A DNA stretch of 64,000 nucleotides from Campylobacter lanienae NCTC 13004 (GTDB lineage: Bacteria; Campylobacterota; Campylobacteria; Campylobacterales; Campylobacteraceae): contig NZ_CP015578.1 in the NCBI RefSeq assembly GCF_002139935.1, forward strand, positions 310,001-374,000, written 5' to 3'. Both the position numbers and the translations under genes were made by a program. Of this stretch, positions 21,318 through 30,986 are shown in pieces. Under the pieces are notes generated by a model. That model had not been told where the DNA came from. It saw only the letters and a program-made list of their open reading frames with translations, and ran no database searches. Position 1 is the first letter of the stretch. The number at the start of each line of letters is the position of its first letter.

Positions 21318-23138
21318 TTATCTTTTAAGAGATTGATTTATGATATTGGCGATCTTTTCGGCGCTTATATTTAAGCTATCTTCTACTAAATTTGTAGCTC
21401 CGTGTGGGATAAATTTATCTTCATATTCAAAGCTAGTGATATTAATATGATTAATGTTATTTTCTTGTAAAAAACCAGATAAAATCTCACCAACTCCACC
21501 ACGCTTAACGCTATCACTAAATATATACCATTTTTTATGATTTTTAGCAAGATTTAAAAGTAACTCTTTATCAAGTGGTTTGATAAAAATCAGATCTATA
21601 ATTGTAGGATTAATATCTAAAATTTTAGCCACTTTACAGGCTTTAGCTACGCCATTGCCATATCCGATAAAGGCGATATCGCCGATATTTTGCGATAGAA
21701 TTTGAGCTTTGCCAAGCTCTATTTTAATAGGTTTAAACTCATCACAAAGCCCAAAATTGCCCCTAGGATATCTAATAGCAAGAGGTGAGTTAAATTTGTA
21801 TGAAAACTCCATAATCTGCCTAAACATCGCCTCATCCCTTGGAGCAACTAAGCTGAAATTTGGCACAGCATTTAAAAAGCTAATATCAAAGGCTCCTTGA
21901 TGAGTCTCACCATCTTCGCCGACAATTCCTGCTCTATCCATACACAATACAACAGGTAAATTCAAAATCGCACAATCATGGATTACTTGGTCATAAGCCC
22001 TTTGCATAAAGGTAGAGTATATAGCGATATAGGGCTTAAATCCCTCTTTTGCCATCGCTGCCATGGATGTAACGGCGTGTTGTTCGGCAATTGCTGTATC
22101 CCAAAATCTATTTGGAAATCTCTCAATCAACGCCCCAAGCCCTGTGCCACTAGGCATAGCTGCGGTTACTCCTACGATATTATCATATTTGCTAGCAAGC
22201 TCTAAGAGCAGATCGCTAAAAATTTGAGTAGCACTCTTTTGGGTTGGCTTTTTCAAAGCTAGGCCATTTTGTGGATTAAATGGGCTTACGCCATGCCACT
22301 TCTCTTTTGGGCCTTCGGCGATCTCATAGCCTTTACCTTTTATCGTTTGGGCATGAATTATAACTGGTTTTTTCATATTTTTTGCTACGCTAAGAGCTGA
22401 GATTAAATCCTTGATATTATGCCCATCTACTGGACCTATATACTCAAGCCCAAGCTCTTCAAAAAACATCCCAGGAGTAATGAGTCTAATGCCTTCTTCT
22501 AATCTTTTAGCCATATAAGCCGCTGAGTCTGGCATAAGCTCTAAAAGTTGATTAATTTTGCTTTTAAATTTTTGATAAAATGGCCCCGCCATCATCTGTG
22601 ATAGGTATTTGCTCATAGCGCCAATCGGTTTTGAGATACTCATCTCATTATCATTTAAGATAATAACACATGGATATTTAAGATCGCCTAGCTCATTTAA
22701 AGCCTCATACGCCATCCCAGCGCTTAATGCTCCATCGCCGATTAGAGCTACGGGTAATCTATCTTCGTTTTTAAGCTTAATAGCCTTAGCGGCACCAACA
22801 GCAAGGCTAATAGAAGTCGAGCTATGGCCAGCTATGAAGTAGTCATATTCGCTCTCATTAGGCTTGGTATATCCGCTAATTCCACCAAATTGACGCAAAC
22901 TATCAAATTCATCCCAGCGACCGCTTAATAGCTTGTGGGTGTAACTTTGATGGCTAACATCAAAAATAAATGGATCTTTAGGCGGATTAAAGACATAGTG
23001 CATCGCAATACTAAGCTCTACGACTCCTAAATTTGAGCTTAAATGCCCGCCATTTGTGCTTACTACGCTTAAAATTCTCTCTCTAATATTGGCTGCTAGG
23101 GTATCTAATTCGCTAGGTTTTAAAGATTTTATATCCAT
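21318..23138 (-). CDS. dxs: 1-deoxy-D-xylulose-5-phosphate synthase
   Basis: Dxs joins pyruvate and glyceraldehyde-3-phosphate in the first step of the MEP isoprenoid pathway, using thiamine diphosphate. The 606-aa protein has GHSSTSISLAVGAAKA, the cofactor-binding GDGALSAGMAYEALN, and EYIGPVDGHNIKDL. The transketolase-like second domain has DTAIAEQHAVTSMAAMAKEG (given in full, 20 residues) and DRAGIVGEDGETHQG. The start lies 1 nt after the fliH stop, so it is transcribed with the flagellar genes upstream. Confidence 0.97.
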   Translation of the reverse strand: MDIKSLKPSELDTLAANIRERILSVVSTNGGHLSSNLGVVELSIAMHYVFNPPKDPFIFDVSHQSYTHKLLSGRWDEFDSLRQFGGISGYTKPNESEYDYFIAGHSSTSISLAVGAAKAIKLKNEDRLPVALIGDGALSAGMAYEALNELGDLKYPCVIILNDNEMSISKPIGAMSKYLSQMMAGPFYQKFKSKINQLLELMPDSAAYMAKRLEEGIRLITPGMFFEELGLEYIGPVDGHNIKDLISALSVAKNMKKPVIIHAQTIKGKGYEIAEGPKEKWHGVSPFNPQNGLALKKPTQKSATQIFSDLLLELASKYDNIVGVTAAMPSGTGLGALIERFPNRFWDTAIAEQHAVTSMAAMAKEGFKPYIAIYSTFMQRAYDQVIHDCAILNLPVVLCMDRAGIVGEDGETHQGAFDISFLNAVPNFSLVAPRDEAMFRQIMEFSYKFNSPLAIRYPRGNFGLCDEFKPIKIELGKAQILSQNIGDIAFIGYGNGVAKACKVAKILDINPTIIDLIFIKPLDKELLLNLAKNHKKWYIFSDSVKRGGVGEILSGFLQENNINHINITSFEYEDKFIPHGATNLVEDSLNISAEKIANIINQSLKR

Positions 23139-23139
23139 T

Positions 23140-23949
23140 TTATTCGCTTAATATCTTTTTAATTTTATTAAATCGATTCATCACGCTACCATCTATATTG
23201 CCAATATCGCTTAATACTATCACTCCGCCGGCCAAGACTGCGTCATCGCTAGTGATTTTGATATGAGATTTTTGAGATAAATTTGATTGTAAAAACTCAT
23301 AATCTTGCGGGCTAACCTTAACTTCTATAGCTGTGGCTTGATTTAGCTCTTCTATTAGGCTTTTGGCGATATTTAGAGCGATTTGAGATGAGCTATCTTT
23401 AATCTCTTTTAATACAACTTCTTTTGCTATCTCAATTGCCGTAGCAGCGATCTCATTTTGGCTTGAGCTTAATAGAGCTTCTAGCTTGGCTGCTTGGTCA
23501 TCGAGCTTTTCGATTGAGCTAGCGTATTTTTTGTTATTTTCATTTAATAGATTTTCATATTGAGCTTTGGCATTTTCAGCGCCTTGCCTTAGGCCCTCTT
23601 CTTTGGCTCTTGCGGTTTCGTTTTCTAAGCGAATTTTAAATTCACTCTCTTGATTTTCTATTTGCATTTGTAGTTTTACGATATTTCCACTTAGCTCATC
23701 TGTTTTTTTTAAAAGCTCTTCTATAAATGTAGATTCTACTGTGTTTGGTTTTTCTTCTTCGATATTTTGTATTGGTTCTGAGTTTATAGCTTCATTGTTA
23801 GGTTCTTGATTCTCATCTGTTGGGAGTACTATTTTAGGCTCTTTTGGTAGCTCTTTTGGCTCTGGTGAGTGGAGTGCTAAGACTTTAAATCTATAAGGCT
23901 CTACTGTGTGTTCGCCCTTTGTTTTGTCAATTATACTGCTTAATATCAT
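23140..23949 (-). CDS. fliH: flagellar assembly protein FliH
   Basis: FliH binds the ATPase FliI and links it to the C-ring of the flagellar export apparatus. The 269-aa protein has a proline/glutamate-rich first part (residues ~30-75), a long coiled coil (~85-170) and a C-terminal domain with IAKEVVLKEIKDSSSQIALN and KVSPQDYEFL, as expected of FliH. It overlaps fliG by 4 nt (ATGA). It ends with GGVIVLSDIGNIDGSVMNRF, a common FliH ending. Confidence 0.9.
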   Translation of the reverse strand: MILSSIIDKTKGEHTVEPYRFKVLALHSPEPKELPKEPKIVLPTDENQEPNNEAINSEPIQNIEEEKPNTVESTFIEELLKKTDELSGNIVKLQMQIENQESEFKIRLENETARAKEEGLRQGAENAKAQYENLLNENNKKYASSIEKLDDQAAKLEALLSSSQNEIAATAIEIAKEVVLKEIKDSSSQIALNIAKSLIEELNQATAIEVKVSPQDYEFLQSNLSQKSHIKITSDDAVLAGGVIVLSDIGNIDGSVMNRFNKIKKILSE

Positions 23950-24974
23950 TCTATCATCTCATCGCTTACGCCTACTTGGAATACTCCATCTTCGGCTAGT
24001 TTTTGGACTAATTCTACAACTTTTCTTTGTGCTTCTTCTACCTCTTTTACACGCACCGCACCCAAAAATTGCATCTCTTCTACAAATGCTTCGCTTGCTC
24101 TTTGGCTCATATTGGATAGGAATTTTTGTTTTAACTCTTCGCCACTTCCTTTTAAACCAACCATCAAAACTTTTTTATCTACAACTTTTAAGATCTCTCT
24201 AATAGCGCTATTATCAAGTGAATTTATATCTTCAAATGTAAACATAAGCTCTTTGATTGTTGTAGCAAGGCTTGGGTCGTTTTTTTCTATTATATCAATT
24301 GTAGATTTGCTTGCTTTTTGACCAAGGCGGTTTAGCACTTCCGCAACCGCTCTTGGGCCACCGACTTCGACTTTATAGCTTGTGAGACTTTCTAATTTAG
24401 ACTCAAGCACGGTTGATACACGCTTAACTACTGATGGGCTGATATCGCCTAGGTTTGCCATACGGATTATAACCTCGCTTCTGATATCATCTGGGAAATA
24501 TACTAAGGTTTCAGCTGCGCTAGTTGCGTCCATGTGAGCTACTATCAAAGCAATGGTTTGTGGATGCTCTTTTACGATGAAATCAGCTAGTTGTTGAGGG
24601 CGGACTTGACCAAGATAGCCAAATGATTTGGTAGTCTCCATAGATTTTTGTAATTTATCCATGATCTTTTGAGCAATCTCTGGGCCAAAGGTTCTAAATA
24701 GAATTTCCTTAGCATACTCAAGACCGCCACTTTTGAGATATTGATTAGATTGGCTAACGGCGTAAAATTCTTCTAAAACAGCGGCTGCAACGCTTTTATC
24801 AATTGTTTTAGCAGTTGCGATGTATTTGGATATCTCTGTAATAACATCAATATCCATATGAGAAAAAAGCAAAGTCGTGATATCTTCGCCTAGCTGAATA
24901 AGCAAAATAGCGATCTTTTCAGCCATACTAAGATCATCATAAATCATCTTTTGTTCTTCGGTTAATTTCATCAA
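23946..24974 (-). CDS. fliG: flagellar motor switch protein FliG
   Basis: FliG forms the rotor ring where stator torque is applied. The 342-aa protein shows the N-terminal FliF-binding domain, the middle-domain motif KEHPQTIALIVAHM (near 132-145), and the C-terminal torque domain with FEDINSLDNSAIREILKVVD (20 residues) and LKGSGEELKQKFLSNMSQRA. The charged residues of the torque helix are retained. It overlaps fliF by 4 nt. Confidence 0.97.
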   Translation of the reverse strand: MMKLTEEQKMIYDDLSMAEKIAILLIQLGEDITTLLFSHMDIDVITEISKYIATAKTIDKSVAAAVLEEFYAVSQSNQYLKSGGLEYAKEILFRTFGPEIAQKIMDKLQKSMETTKSFGYLGQVRPQQLADFIVKEHPQTIALIVAHMDATSAAETLVYFPDDIRSEVIIRMANLGDISPSVVKRVSTVLESKLESLTSYKVEVGGPRAVAEVLNRLGQKASKSTIDIIEKNDPSLATTIKELMFTFEDINSLDNSAIREILKVVDKKVLMVGLKGSGEELKQKFLSNMSQRASEAFVEEMQFLGAVRVKEVEEAQRKVVELVQKLAEDGVFQVGVSDEMIE

Positions 24975-26677
24975 AAGTCCTTATTAGAGTTAAATCCGCT
25001 ATCGTTTTTTAACATTGTTTGAAGTAAGGTAGCGATCTCTTCACTTCTTTCGCCTGCTATTAGTTTGAGTTTTTCTAGCATAACTTCATATTTAAGCTCA
25101 TTTTCATCAAAGTTATCGCCGATACCAAGCTCATCTTCAACTCTCTTTCTAGCTGCTTTGAATTTCTCCAATGTATCTTCGGCCTCTTCTTGTATATTTG
25201 TCTCTTCAGGAACTGGCTCAAGCTCATCTTCTTTAGACTCTTCAAGCATCTTAGTAAGAAATGGCGTGATAACCTTTTTGTAAAATATATATAAAATCAA
25301 TAAAACTACTAGATATTTTAGTATTGGCATAATTGGTTTGAAATATGTATCTATCACTTTTTGAAGTGGGCTTAATTGTATAATTGTGCCTGTTTTTCTA
25401 AATTCGAAATTACTAACTGTTACTTCATCGCCTCTATTTGCGTTATAGCCGATTGCTTGTTGGACTAGGCTTTTGATAGAGTCTAATTCTGTATTATCCA
25501 ATGGGATATATGTTGGGGTTTGGGCTTTGGAGCCATCTTCTAGGGTTTGGAATTCATACTTTCCATCTACGACTACGGCTGCGGTTACTCTTTTTATCGT
25601 GGCGTATTGATCTTTTACTTTTATTGTTTGTTTTGAAATTTCATAGTTGGTATTGGCGACATTTTTGGAGTATAGCTCGGTTGGTTTATTATCTTCTAGG
25701 CCTTGGACTGGGCCGATATTACTAACAGCACCCGGCACACCGCCTACATCTTTTGGCTCTTTTCCTTCCCTTTTTTCTTCTATATTTTGCTCACTTCTAA
25801 TAACTGAATTTGGGTCATAAATTTCATTTATGCTATCCTTGGTTGAGAAGTCAAACTCAATGCTAACCTTAGCCGTAACCTTATCTTTGCCACCGATGAA
25901 TTTGCCGATCATATCTATGATTTTTTGCTCATATGAGCTTTCAAATTCGCTTCTATATTTGATCTGTGCTGCTACAAGCTCGTTTTCTAGCATTATATCA
26001 TCATCACCTAAAGATACCCCATCTTGAGTAACTATCTTGACATCTTCTAATTTCAAATTTGGCACAGATCCAGATACTATGCGTTTTATCCCTTCAATCT
26101 GTCTGCGATTTAGCTTTGAGCCATCTTTTATTTTCACAACTACTGAGGCAGTTGGCGGGACTTGACGCTCGGTAAATACGCTATCTTTAGGGAATGCGAT
26201 ATATACACTAGCTCGCTCTATTGGCTCTAGGCTCTCTATGGTTTTAGATAGCTCTCCTTGGATTGCCCTTTGGAATTTGACTCTTTGTTCGTTTTCAGTA
26301 GCGCCAAAGTCTTGAGTATCGTAAATTTCAAAGCCCTTTTTATTATCGCCTACTATTCCAAGACTTGCTATTGCTATTCTTTGGCGATAGACATCATTAG
26401 TTGGGACTAAAATTGTCCCCTCATCGGCTAGTTTATAGCTAACTCCTTGTGTTTCAAGCTCATTTATGATTTGAGCTGACATAGCTGGGTCTATATTGCG
26501 AAATAATACGCTATAGCCTTCAAATTGAGCTTCTGGGCTTTTATTGGTGCTAAATAGCATCAAAAAGACCAAAAATCCAATCACCAAAACAATAGAGCTA
26601 GCAGCTACTATCTTTTGCTTTAAGCTTAAGTTTTGGACGACTTGACTAATTTGTTGAAATAGGGCTTTAAAATCCAT
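24971..26677 (-). CDS. fliF: flagellar MS-ring protein FliF
   Basis: FliF builds the MS ring in the inner membrane, the foundation of the flagellar basal body. The 568-aa protein has a first membrane segment at ~23-44, the ring-building domains in the periplasm, with DFGATENEQRVKFQRAIQGE and SIEPIERASVYIAFP-like sequence (actual: SLEPIERASVYIAFP). A second membrane segment lies near residue 450 (LVVLLILYIFYKKVITPFL). An acidic cytoplasmic tail binds FliG. It follows hisC by 6 nt. Confidence 0.97.
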   Translation of the reverse strand: MDFKALFQQISQVVQNLSLKQKIVAASSIVLVIGFLVFLMLFSTNKSPEAQFEGYSVLFRNIDPAMSAQIINELETQGVSYKLADEGTILVPTNDVYRQRIAIASLGIVGDNKKGFEIYDTQDFGATENEQRVKFQRAIQGELSKTIESLEPIERASVYIAFPKDSVFTERQVPPTASVVVKIKDGSKLNRRQIEGIKRIVSGSVPNLKLEDVKIVTQDGVSLGDDDIMLENELVAAQIKYRSEFESSYEQKIIDMIGKFIGGKDKVTAKVSIEFDFSTKDSINEIYDPNSVIRSEQNIEEKREGKEPKDVGGVPGAVSNIGPVQGLEDNKPTELYSKNVANTNYEISKQTIKVKDQYATIKRVTAAVVVDGKYEFQTLEDGSKAQTPTYIPLDNTELDSIKSLVQQAIGYNANRGDEVTVSNFEFRKTGTIIQLSPLQKVIDTYFKPIMPILKYLVVLLILYIFYKKVITPFLTKMLEESKEDELEPVPEETNIQEEAEDTLEKFKAARKRVEDELGIGDNFDENELKYEVMLEKLKLIAGERSEEIATLLQTMLKNDSGFNSNKDF

Positions 26678-26683
26678 AATCTA

Positions 26684-27781
26684 TTAAATTTCCTTTTTCA
26701 ATGCTTCTAAAACTTTGATATTTTGCTCTTTTGTTCCGATTGTGATTCTTATAGCATTTAATCCATAGCTTTGTAAATTGCGTAGAATTATACCTTTTCT
26801 TAGTAGATTATCACAAATTTTAGTTGAATTTTTGCTATTATCAAATACAAAAGTTATGAAATTTGTGTAGCTTGGGATAAACTCTATATGGTTATCTTGG
26901 GCGAATGCTTCATATATGCTCATCTCTTTTAGATTGTTTTGTAAGGTTTGATCTATGAAATTTTGATCTTTTATAGCTGCTATTGCCGCAGCTAGACTCG
27001 GTGTGGTGATATTAAAAGGCGCTCTAAGCTTGCTAACCCTGTTGATTATTAGCTCATTTGCGATTCCATATCCGACTCTCATTCCGCCTAAACCATAAGC
27101 TTTAGAGAAGGTGCCTAGATAGATTGCGTTTGAGAGCAAGACTATATCTTTTGGGTTTATAGCTTTTTTCTTATCTTTGAATTTAGCAAATTCCATATAC
27201 GCTCCATCGATCACAACTAGTGTATCGCTATCTACACCAGAGATAAACTCATATACTTCGCTAGCATCCAAGCATTCGCCAAGAGGGTTATTTGGTAAGC
27301 ATAAAAATATAACTTTAATCTCATTTTTATGCTGATTATATAGGGCTTTTAGTTCATTTAGATCGTGATTAGGGCTTGTGGTTTTATAGATTTTAGCGCC
27401 GATATGTTGAGCGTAAATTCCATACATAGCAAAGGTCACACCAGCGCTTAATATAGCCTTGCTTGGGTCTAATTTAGCATGCATGATAAACTCTATTACC
27501 TGATCGCTTCCGCTTCCGATAACAATATTTTTGCTATTTACCATATATAAATTTGCCAAAGACTCTTTTAGCTCATAGTAGCTATCATCAGGATATAAAT
27601 TCGCTGATTTTATGGATTTTTCCATAGCTTCTAGCGCAAGTGGCGAGCATCCTAGGGGATTTTCATTGCTAGCTAATTTTATTATATCTTTTGGGTTTAT
27701 GCCAAATTCTCTAATGACTAATTCTATTGGTTTTCCAGCTTCGTATATTGGTAAATTTGATATTTGTGGGTTGAAATTCAT
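26684..27781 (-). CDS. hisC: histidinol-phosphate aminotransferase
   Basis: HisC makes histidinol phosphate in histidine synthesis; in such organisms it may also aminate aromatic precursors. The 365-aa protein has [10 protein letters not shown] near the N-terminus, [11 protein letters not shown], the PLP-binding K227 in [18 protein letters not shown], and the C-terminal [11 protein letters not shown]. The position right after pheA fits a role in phenylalanine and tyrosine formation as well. It shares one base with pheA. Confidence 0.93.
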   Translation of the reverse strand: MNFNPQISNLPIYEAGKPIELVIREFGINPKDIIKLASNENPLGCSPLALEAMEKSIKSANLYPDDSYYELKESLANLYMVNSKNIVIGSGSDQVIEFIMHAKLDPSKAILSAGVTFAMYGIYAQHIGAKIYKTTSPNHDLNELKALYNQHKNEIKVIFLCLPNNPLGECLDASEVYEFISGVDSDTLVVIDGAYMEFAKFKDKKKAINPKDIVLLSNAIYLGTFSKAYGLGGMRVGYGIANELIINRVSKLRAPFNITTPSLAAAIAAIKDQNFIDQTLQNNLKEMSIYEAFAQDNHIEFIPSYTNFITFVFDNSKNSTKICDNLLRKGIILRNLQSYGLNAIRITIGTKEQNIKVLEALKKEI

Positions 27782-28857
27782 TATTGTCCTTCTTGATTTA
27801 GATAGCTACCTAGCCAGGTGATCTCATGGCCGTTTTGGGTAGCTTTTTGTAAAACTTTGCTCACATTTTCATCATCTATATGGCCTTCAAAATCTATATA
27901 AAATACGGTTTTGAAATCATTTTGTTTTGTCGGTCTGCTCTCAAGTTTGGTTAGATTTATTCCGCCATCTTTAAACATATTTAAAAGCTCCACCAAGCCA
28001 CCTGGGCGATGAGCTGTGAGTGCTAAAATACTAGTTTTGTCGCAGTTGGTTTGGGCGTTTTTAAAGTCGCTTAAGACAAAAAATCTAGTCTTGTTTGCTA
28101 GATTGTCTTCGATCTTTTCAAACATTATAGGCACCTTATAAATATGCGCTGCTATCTTAGAGCAAATCGCCGCTGAATGCGGATCTTGCGATGCTAGAAG
28201 TGCGGCTTGGGCTGTGGATTTAGTCGGGATAAACTCAACTGAGCTTAATGAGTGATCATCTAAAAATGTGTGGCATTGGTTATAGCCTTGTGGGTGTGAG
28301 TAGATCTTTTGTATATCATTGATATTTTGGCTTAGGCTGATAAAGCTATGGTGAATATCCATATAAATTTCAGATACGATCTTGACATTATTATATTTTC
28401 TAAGGCAATCAAGTGTCGCTCCTACGGCGCCTTCGGTGTTGTTTTCTATCGGGACTACGCCATATTTTGCCTCGCCGTTATTTAGCTCACGAAAGACCCC
28501 TTCAATGCTACTAATAGCGCTATAACTACTCATCGCACCAAATCGGCTATGAGCTACTTGATGAGTGTAAGTCCCAATAGGGCCTAAAAAAGCCACCTTT
28601 TGAGGTAACTCAAGGTTGCGACTAACGGCAAAAATCTCTAAATATATAGCTTCAATTGCTTTTGGGCTTAGAGTGTTGTTTGGTAAGGATTTTAATCTTT
28701 CTAATATCGCTTTTTCACGCTCTGGGCGATAGATTGGAGCGTTTGAGCCAAGCTTGATTTCGCCAATTTTTTTGACAAATTCCATTCTTTGATTTAGTAA
28801 ATTTAAGATCTCATTATCTACCTTATCAATTCCAGCTCTTAGATCATCAATGCTCAT
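27781..28857 (-). CDS. pheA: bifunctional chorismate mutase / prephenate dehydratase
   Basis: PheA converts chorismate to prephenate and on to phenylpyruvate for phenylalanine synthesis. The 358-aa protein has an N-terminal chorismate mutase domain (residues 1-~85, [20 protein letters not shown]) and a prephenate dehydratase domain from [20 protein letters not shown] (20 residues) through [14 protein letters not shown] and [10 protein letters not shown]. The C-terminal ACT domain has [20 protein letters not shown] and TKLESRPTK, typical of phenylalanine feedback control. It overlaps the HAD gene by 11 nt. Confidence 0.96.
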   Translation of the reverse strand: MSIDDLRAGIDKVDNEILNLLNQRMEFVKKIGEIKLGSNAPIYRPEREKAILERLKSLPNNTLSPKAIEAIYLEIFAVSRNLELPQKVAFLGPIGTYTHQVAHSRFGAMSSYSAISSIEGVFRELNNGEAKYGVVPIENNTEGAVGATLDCLRKYNNVKIVSEIYMDIHHSFISLSQNINDIQKIYSHPQGYNQCHTFLDDHSLSSVEFIPTKSTAQAALLASQDPHSAAICSKIAAHIYKVPIMFEKIEDNLANKTRFFVLSDFKNAQTNCDKTSILALTAHRPGGLVELLNMFKDGGINLTKLESRPTKQNDFKTVFYIDFEGHIDDENVSKVLQKATQNGHEITWLGSYLNQEGQ

Positions 28858-29623
28858 CTATAACCCCCAAAATCCCGCTAATATCATCATAAATATTATC
28901 AATTTTATCGCTAATTAAATTTGCGATATTATCTTTGCTTATCTTGCCACTTAATACCAAATTTGTCTTCATACCAAGCTCTTTGGCTCCATATAAATCG
29001 CCAGTGGCATCATCGCTAATTATGGTTATATCTTTGAAATTAGCCTTATTGTCTTGAGCTTTTAAAAGTTTAAGGGCTGCTGTATAAAATCCCAAGCTAG
29101 GCTTGCCAATACTACTAAAATTTGCCCCAGTAGCGTAAGAGATCATACTAGCAATAGCCCCAACTCCAGGGTATAATCTACCATTTTTTTTGTAAATGCT
29201 AGTCTCATGCATAGCGATGATTTTGACCCCTTTTAGTGCTAATTCATTGATTGTGGCAAAGTCATCAAAGCTAAATTTATCCCAACTAGCAATTAAAATC
29301 GCTTTTGGGTTATTCCTATCTTGAGTGTAGCCTATACTCTCCATCGTATCTACAAACTCAGGCGCACCAAATAAGGCTACATTAGATGGGCTGATAGTCT
29401 CATTTAATACGCAAAATGGATCTAGATAAGCGCCATCTTTGATAGCTAAGCCCTTTTGTCTTAAGGTGTTTAAAAACTCATCGCTTTTGATTTTTGTGTT
29501 ATTTGTAATAACAATATATGGAATTTTATCTAAATTTAATCTCTCAATCAGCTCACAAGCACCATTAATAGGACTTTTATCACTATCGCTTATTAATGTA
29601 CCTTGGACATCTATAAAATACAT
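28847..29623 (-). CDS. HAD-superfamily protein (NagD/HAD-IIA type), altered motif I
   Basis: This 258-aa protein has the HAD-IIA layout: motif I near the start (YFIDVQGTLIS), motif II in VITNNTK, and motif III/IV with GKPSLGFY and IISDDATGDLYGAKELGMKT (20 residues). Such proteins hydrolyse small phosphate esters, substrate unknown here. Motif I reads DVQGT where most members have DxDGT, so the second Asp, the usual acid/base, is Gln. It lies between lysA and pheA with overlaps on both sides, in an amino-acid synthesis operon. Confidence 0.85.
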   Translation of the reverse strand: MYFIDVQGTLISDSDKSPINGACELIERLNLDKIPYIVITNNTKIKSDEFLNTLRQKGLAIKDGAYLDPFCVLNETISPSNVALFGAPEFVDTMESIGYTQDRNNPKAILIASWDKFSFDDFATINELALKGVKIIAMHETSIYKKNGRLYPGVGAIASMISYATGANFSSIGKPSLGFYTAALKLLKAQDNKANFKDITIISDDATGDLYGAKELGMKTNLVLSGKISKDNIANLISDKIDNIYDDISGILGVIDEH

Positions 29624-30819
29624 TATATAAACTCCTTTTCATTTCTAATCATATCTTCAAAGCTCTCTCTTTGACCTATTAAGCGATCTTTGCCACTTTC
29701 TATAGCGATTTGAGCGGCACGCCCTCTTGTATTGTAGTTACTAGACATTGAGTATCCATATGCTCCAGCTGATTTGATAACCAATAAATCGCCGTGTTCT
29801 AGCCTAGGTAGCTCTATATCTTTGGCTAAAAAATCCCCACTTTCGCAGATCGGCCCTACTACATCGCACGGGCTTTTTGCGCCATCTTTTAAGGCTACAA
29901 TCTCATGATAAGCCTCATATAGGCTTGGGCGAAGTAGATCATTCATCGCTGCATCTACTACTACAAAGCGTTTATTTGTATTTCTCTTTTCATATAATAC
30001 GCTAGTTAGCAACTCACCGCTATTGCCTACTATAAATCTACCAGGTTCGCAGATTATCGTGGCGTCTTGGCCTTTTAAAGCGGCTAGAATTCCTTGAGCG
30101 TATTCATATAAATTTGGCTCATTTTCATCTTTATATCTTATGCCTATTCCGCCGCCGACATCAAAAAATTTGATATCTATATCAGCTGCTCTAAGCTCTT
30201 TAAGCAAGCTACTAACGATATTTGCCGCTTCTATCACAGGGCTTATATCACTTAGCTGACTTCCTATATGAGAGTGGATGCCAACTGGGTCTAAATAATC
30301 GCTTTTATGAGCGTGGAGATAGATCTTTCTAGCTTCATCTATGCTTACGCCAAATTTGTTTTTATGTAATCCTGTGGATATATATGGATGGGTTTTGGGA
30401 TCTACATTTGGATTTACTCGCACTGAAATTCTAGCCTTTTTATTTAGCTCTTTGGCTATTAGCTCTACTCTTAGCATCTCTTCATAACTCTCTAAATTTA
30501 TCATCAAAATATCCAAATTTAGAGCCTCTTTAATCTCTTCATCGCTCTTGCCAACACCACTATAAATTATCTTATAATTGCTACCACCTGCTAATATAGC
30601 TCGTTTTACCTCGCCGATACTAACACAATCAAATCCACCGCCAAGAGCGGCAATATGCTTTAAAAGGCTTAAATTTGAATTAGCCTTCACGGCGTAGCAA
30701 ATTAGTGATTTTCTAGCGTTAAATTCCCTTTTTAGCTTCTCATATTGGGCTTTAATATGATCAAAATCATATATATAAAGCGGAGTTTTATACTTCTTAG
30801 CTAGTGCCAAATAATCCAT
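29623..30819 (-). CDS. lysA: diaminopimelate decarboxylase
   Basis: LysA makes L-lysine from meso-diaminopimelate, the last step of the pathway. The 398-aa protein has the PLP lysine K45 in CYAVKANSN, HSHIGSQ in the barrel, the glycine-rich phosphate site FDVGGGIGIRY, CEPGRFIVGNSG and GPICESGDFLAKD with the catalytic Cys. It heads the minus-strand unit lysA-HAD-pheA-hisC-fliF-fliG-fliH-dxs. The divergent pgl cluster starts 167 nt away. Confidence 0.97.
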   Translation of the reverse strand: MDYLALAKKYKTPLYIYDFDHIKAQYEKLKREFNARKSLICYAVKANSNLSLLKHIAALGGGFDCVSIGEVKRAILAGGSNYKIIYSGVGKSDEEIKEALNLDILMINLESYEEMLRVELIAKELNKKARISVRVNPNVDPKTHPYISTGLHKNKFGVSIDEARKIYLHAHKSDYLDPVGIHSHIGSQLSDISPVIEAANIVSSLLKELRAADIDIKFFDVGGGIGIRYKDENEPNLYEYAQGILAALKGQDATIICEPGRFIVGNSGELLTSVLYEKRNTNKRFVVVDAAMNDLLRPSLYEAYHEIVALKDGAKSPCDVVGPICESGDFLAKDIELPRLEHGDLLVIKSAGAYGYSMSSNYNTRGRAAQIAIESGKDRLIGQRESFEDMIRNEKEFI

Positions 30820-30913
30820 AAATAAATCCTTGATAATTTTCGAATTTAAAATATTATCTAATCTTGGCTTAAATTACCATTTTTTGATTAAATTAAGATT
30901 TATTAAATTTAGC

Positions 30914-30919
30914 TAAAAT
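30914..30919 (+). promoter_or_regulatory. possible -10 box for the pgl cluster
   Basis: TAAAAT in AGCTAAAATTACTGC lies in the lysA/wzx divergent spacer, 24 nt before the ATG at 30943. The context (TTTAGCTAAAAT) resembles other promoters of this genome, such as the one before gyrA. Confidence 0.35.
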
Positions 30920-30986
30920 TACTGCTATTAATTTTAAGGAAAATGATGATCGCTAAGTTAAATTTAAAATCACAAAAAATGGCTAT

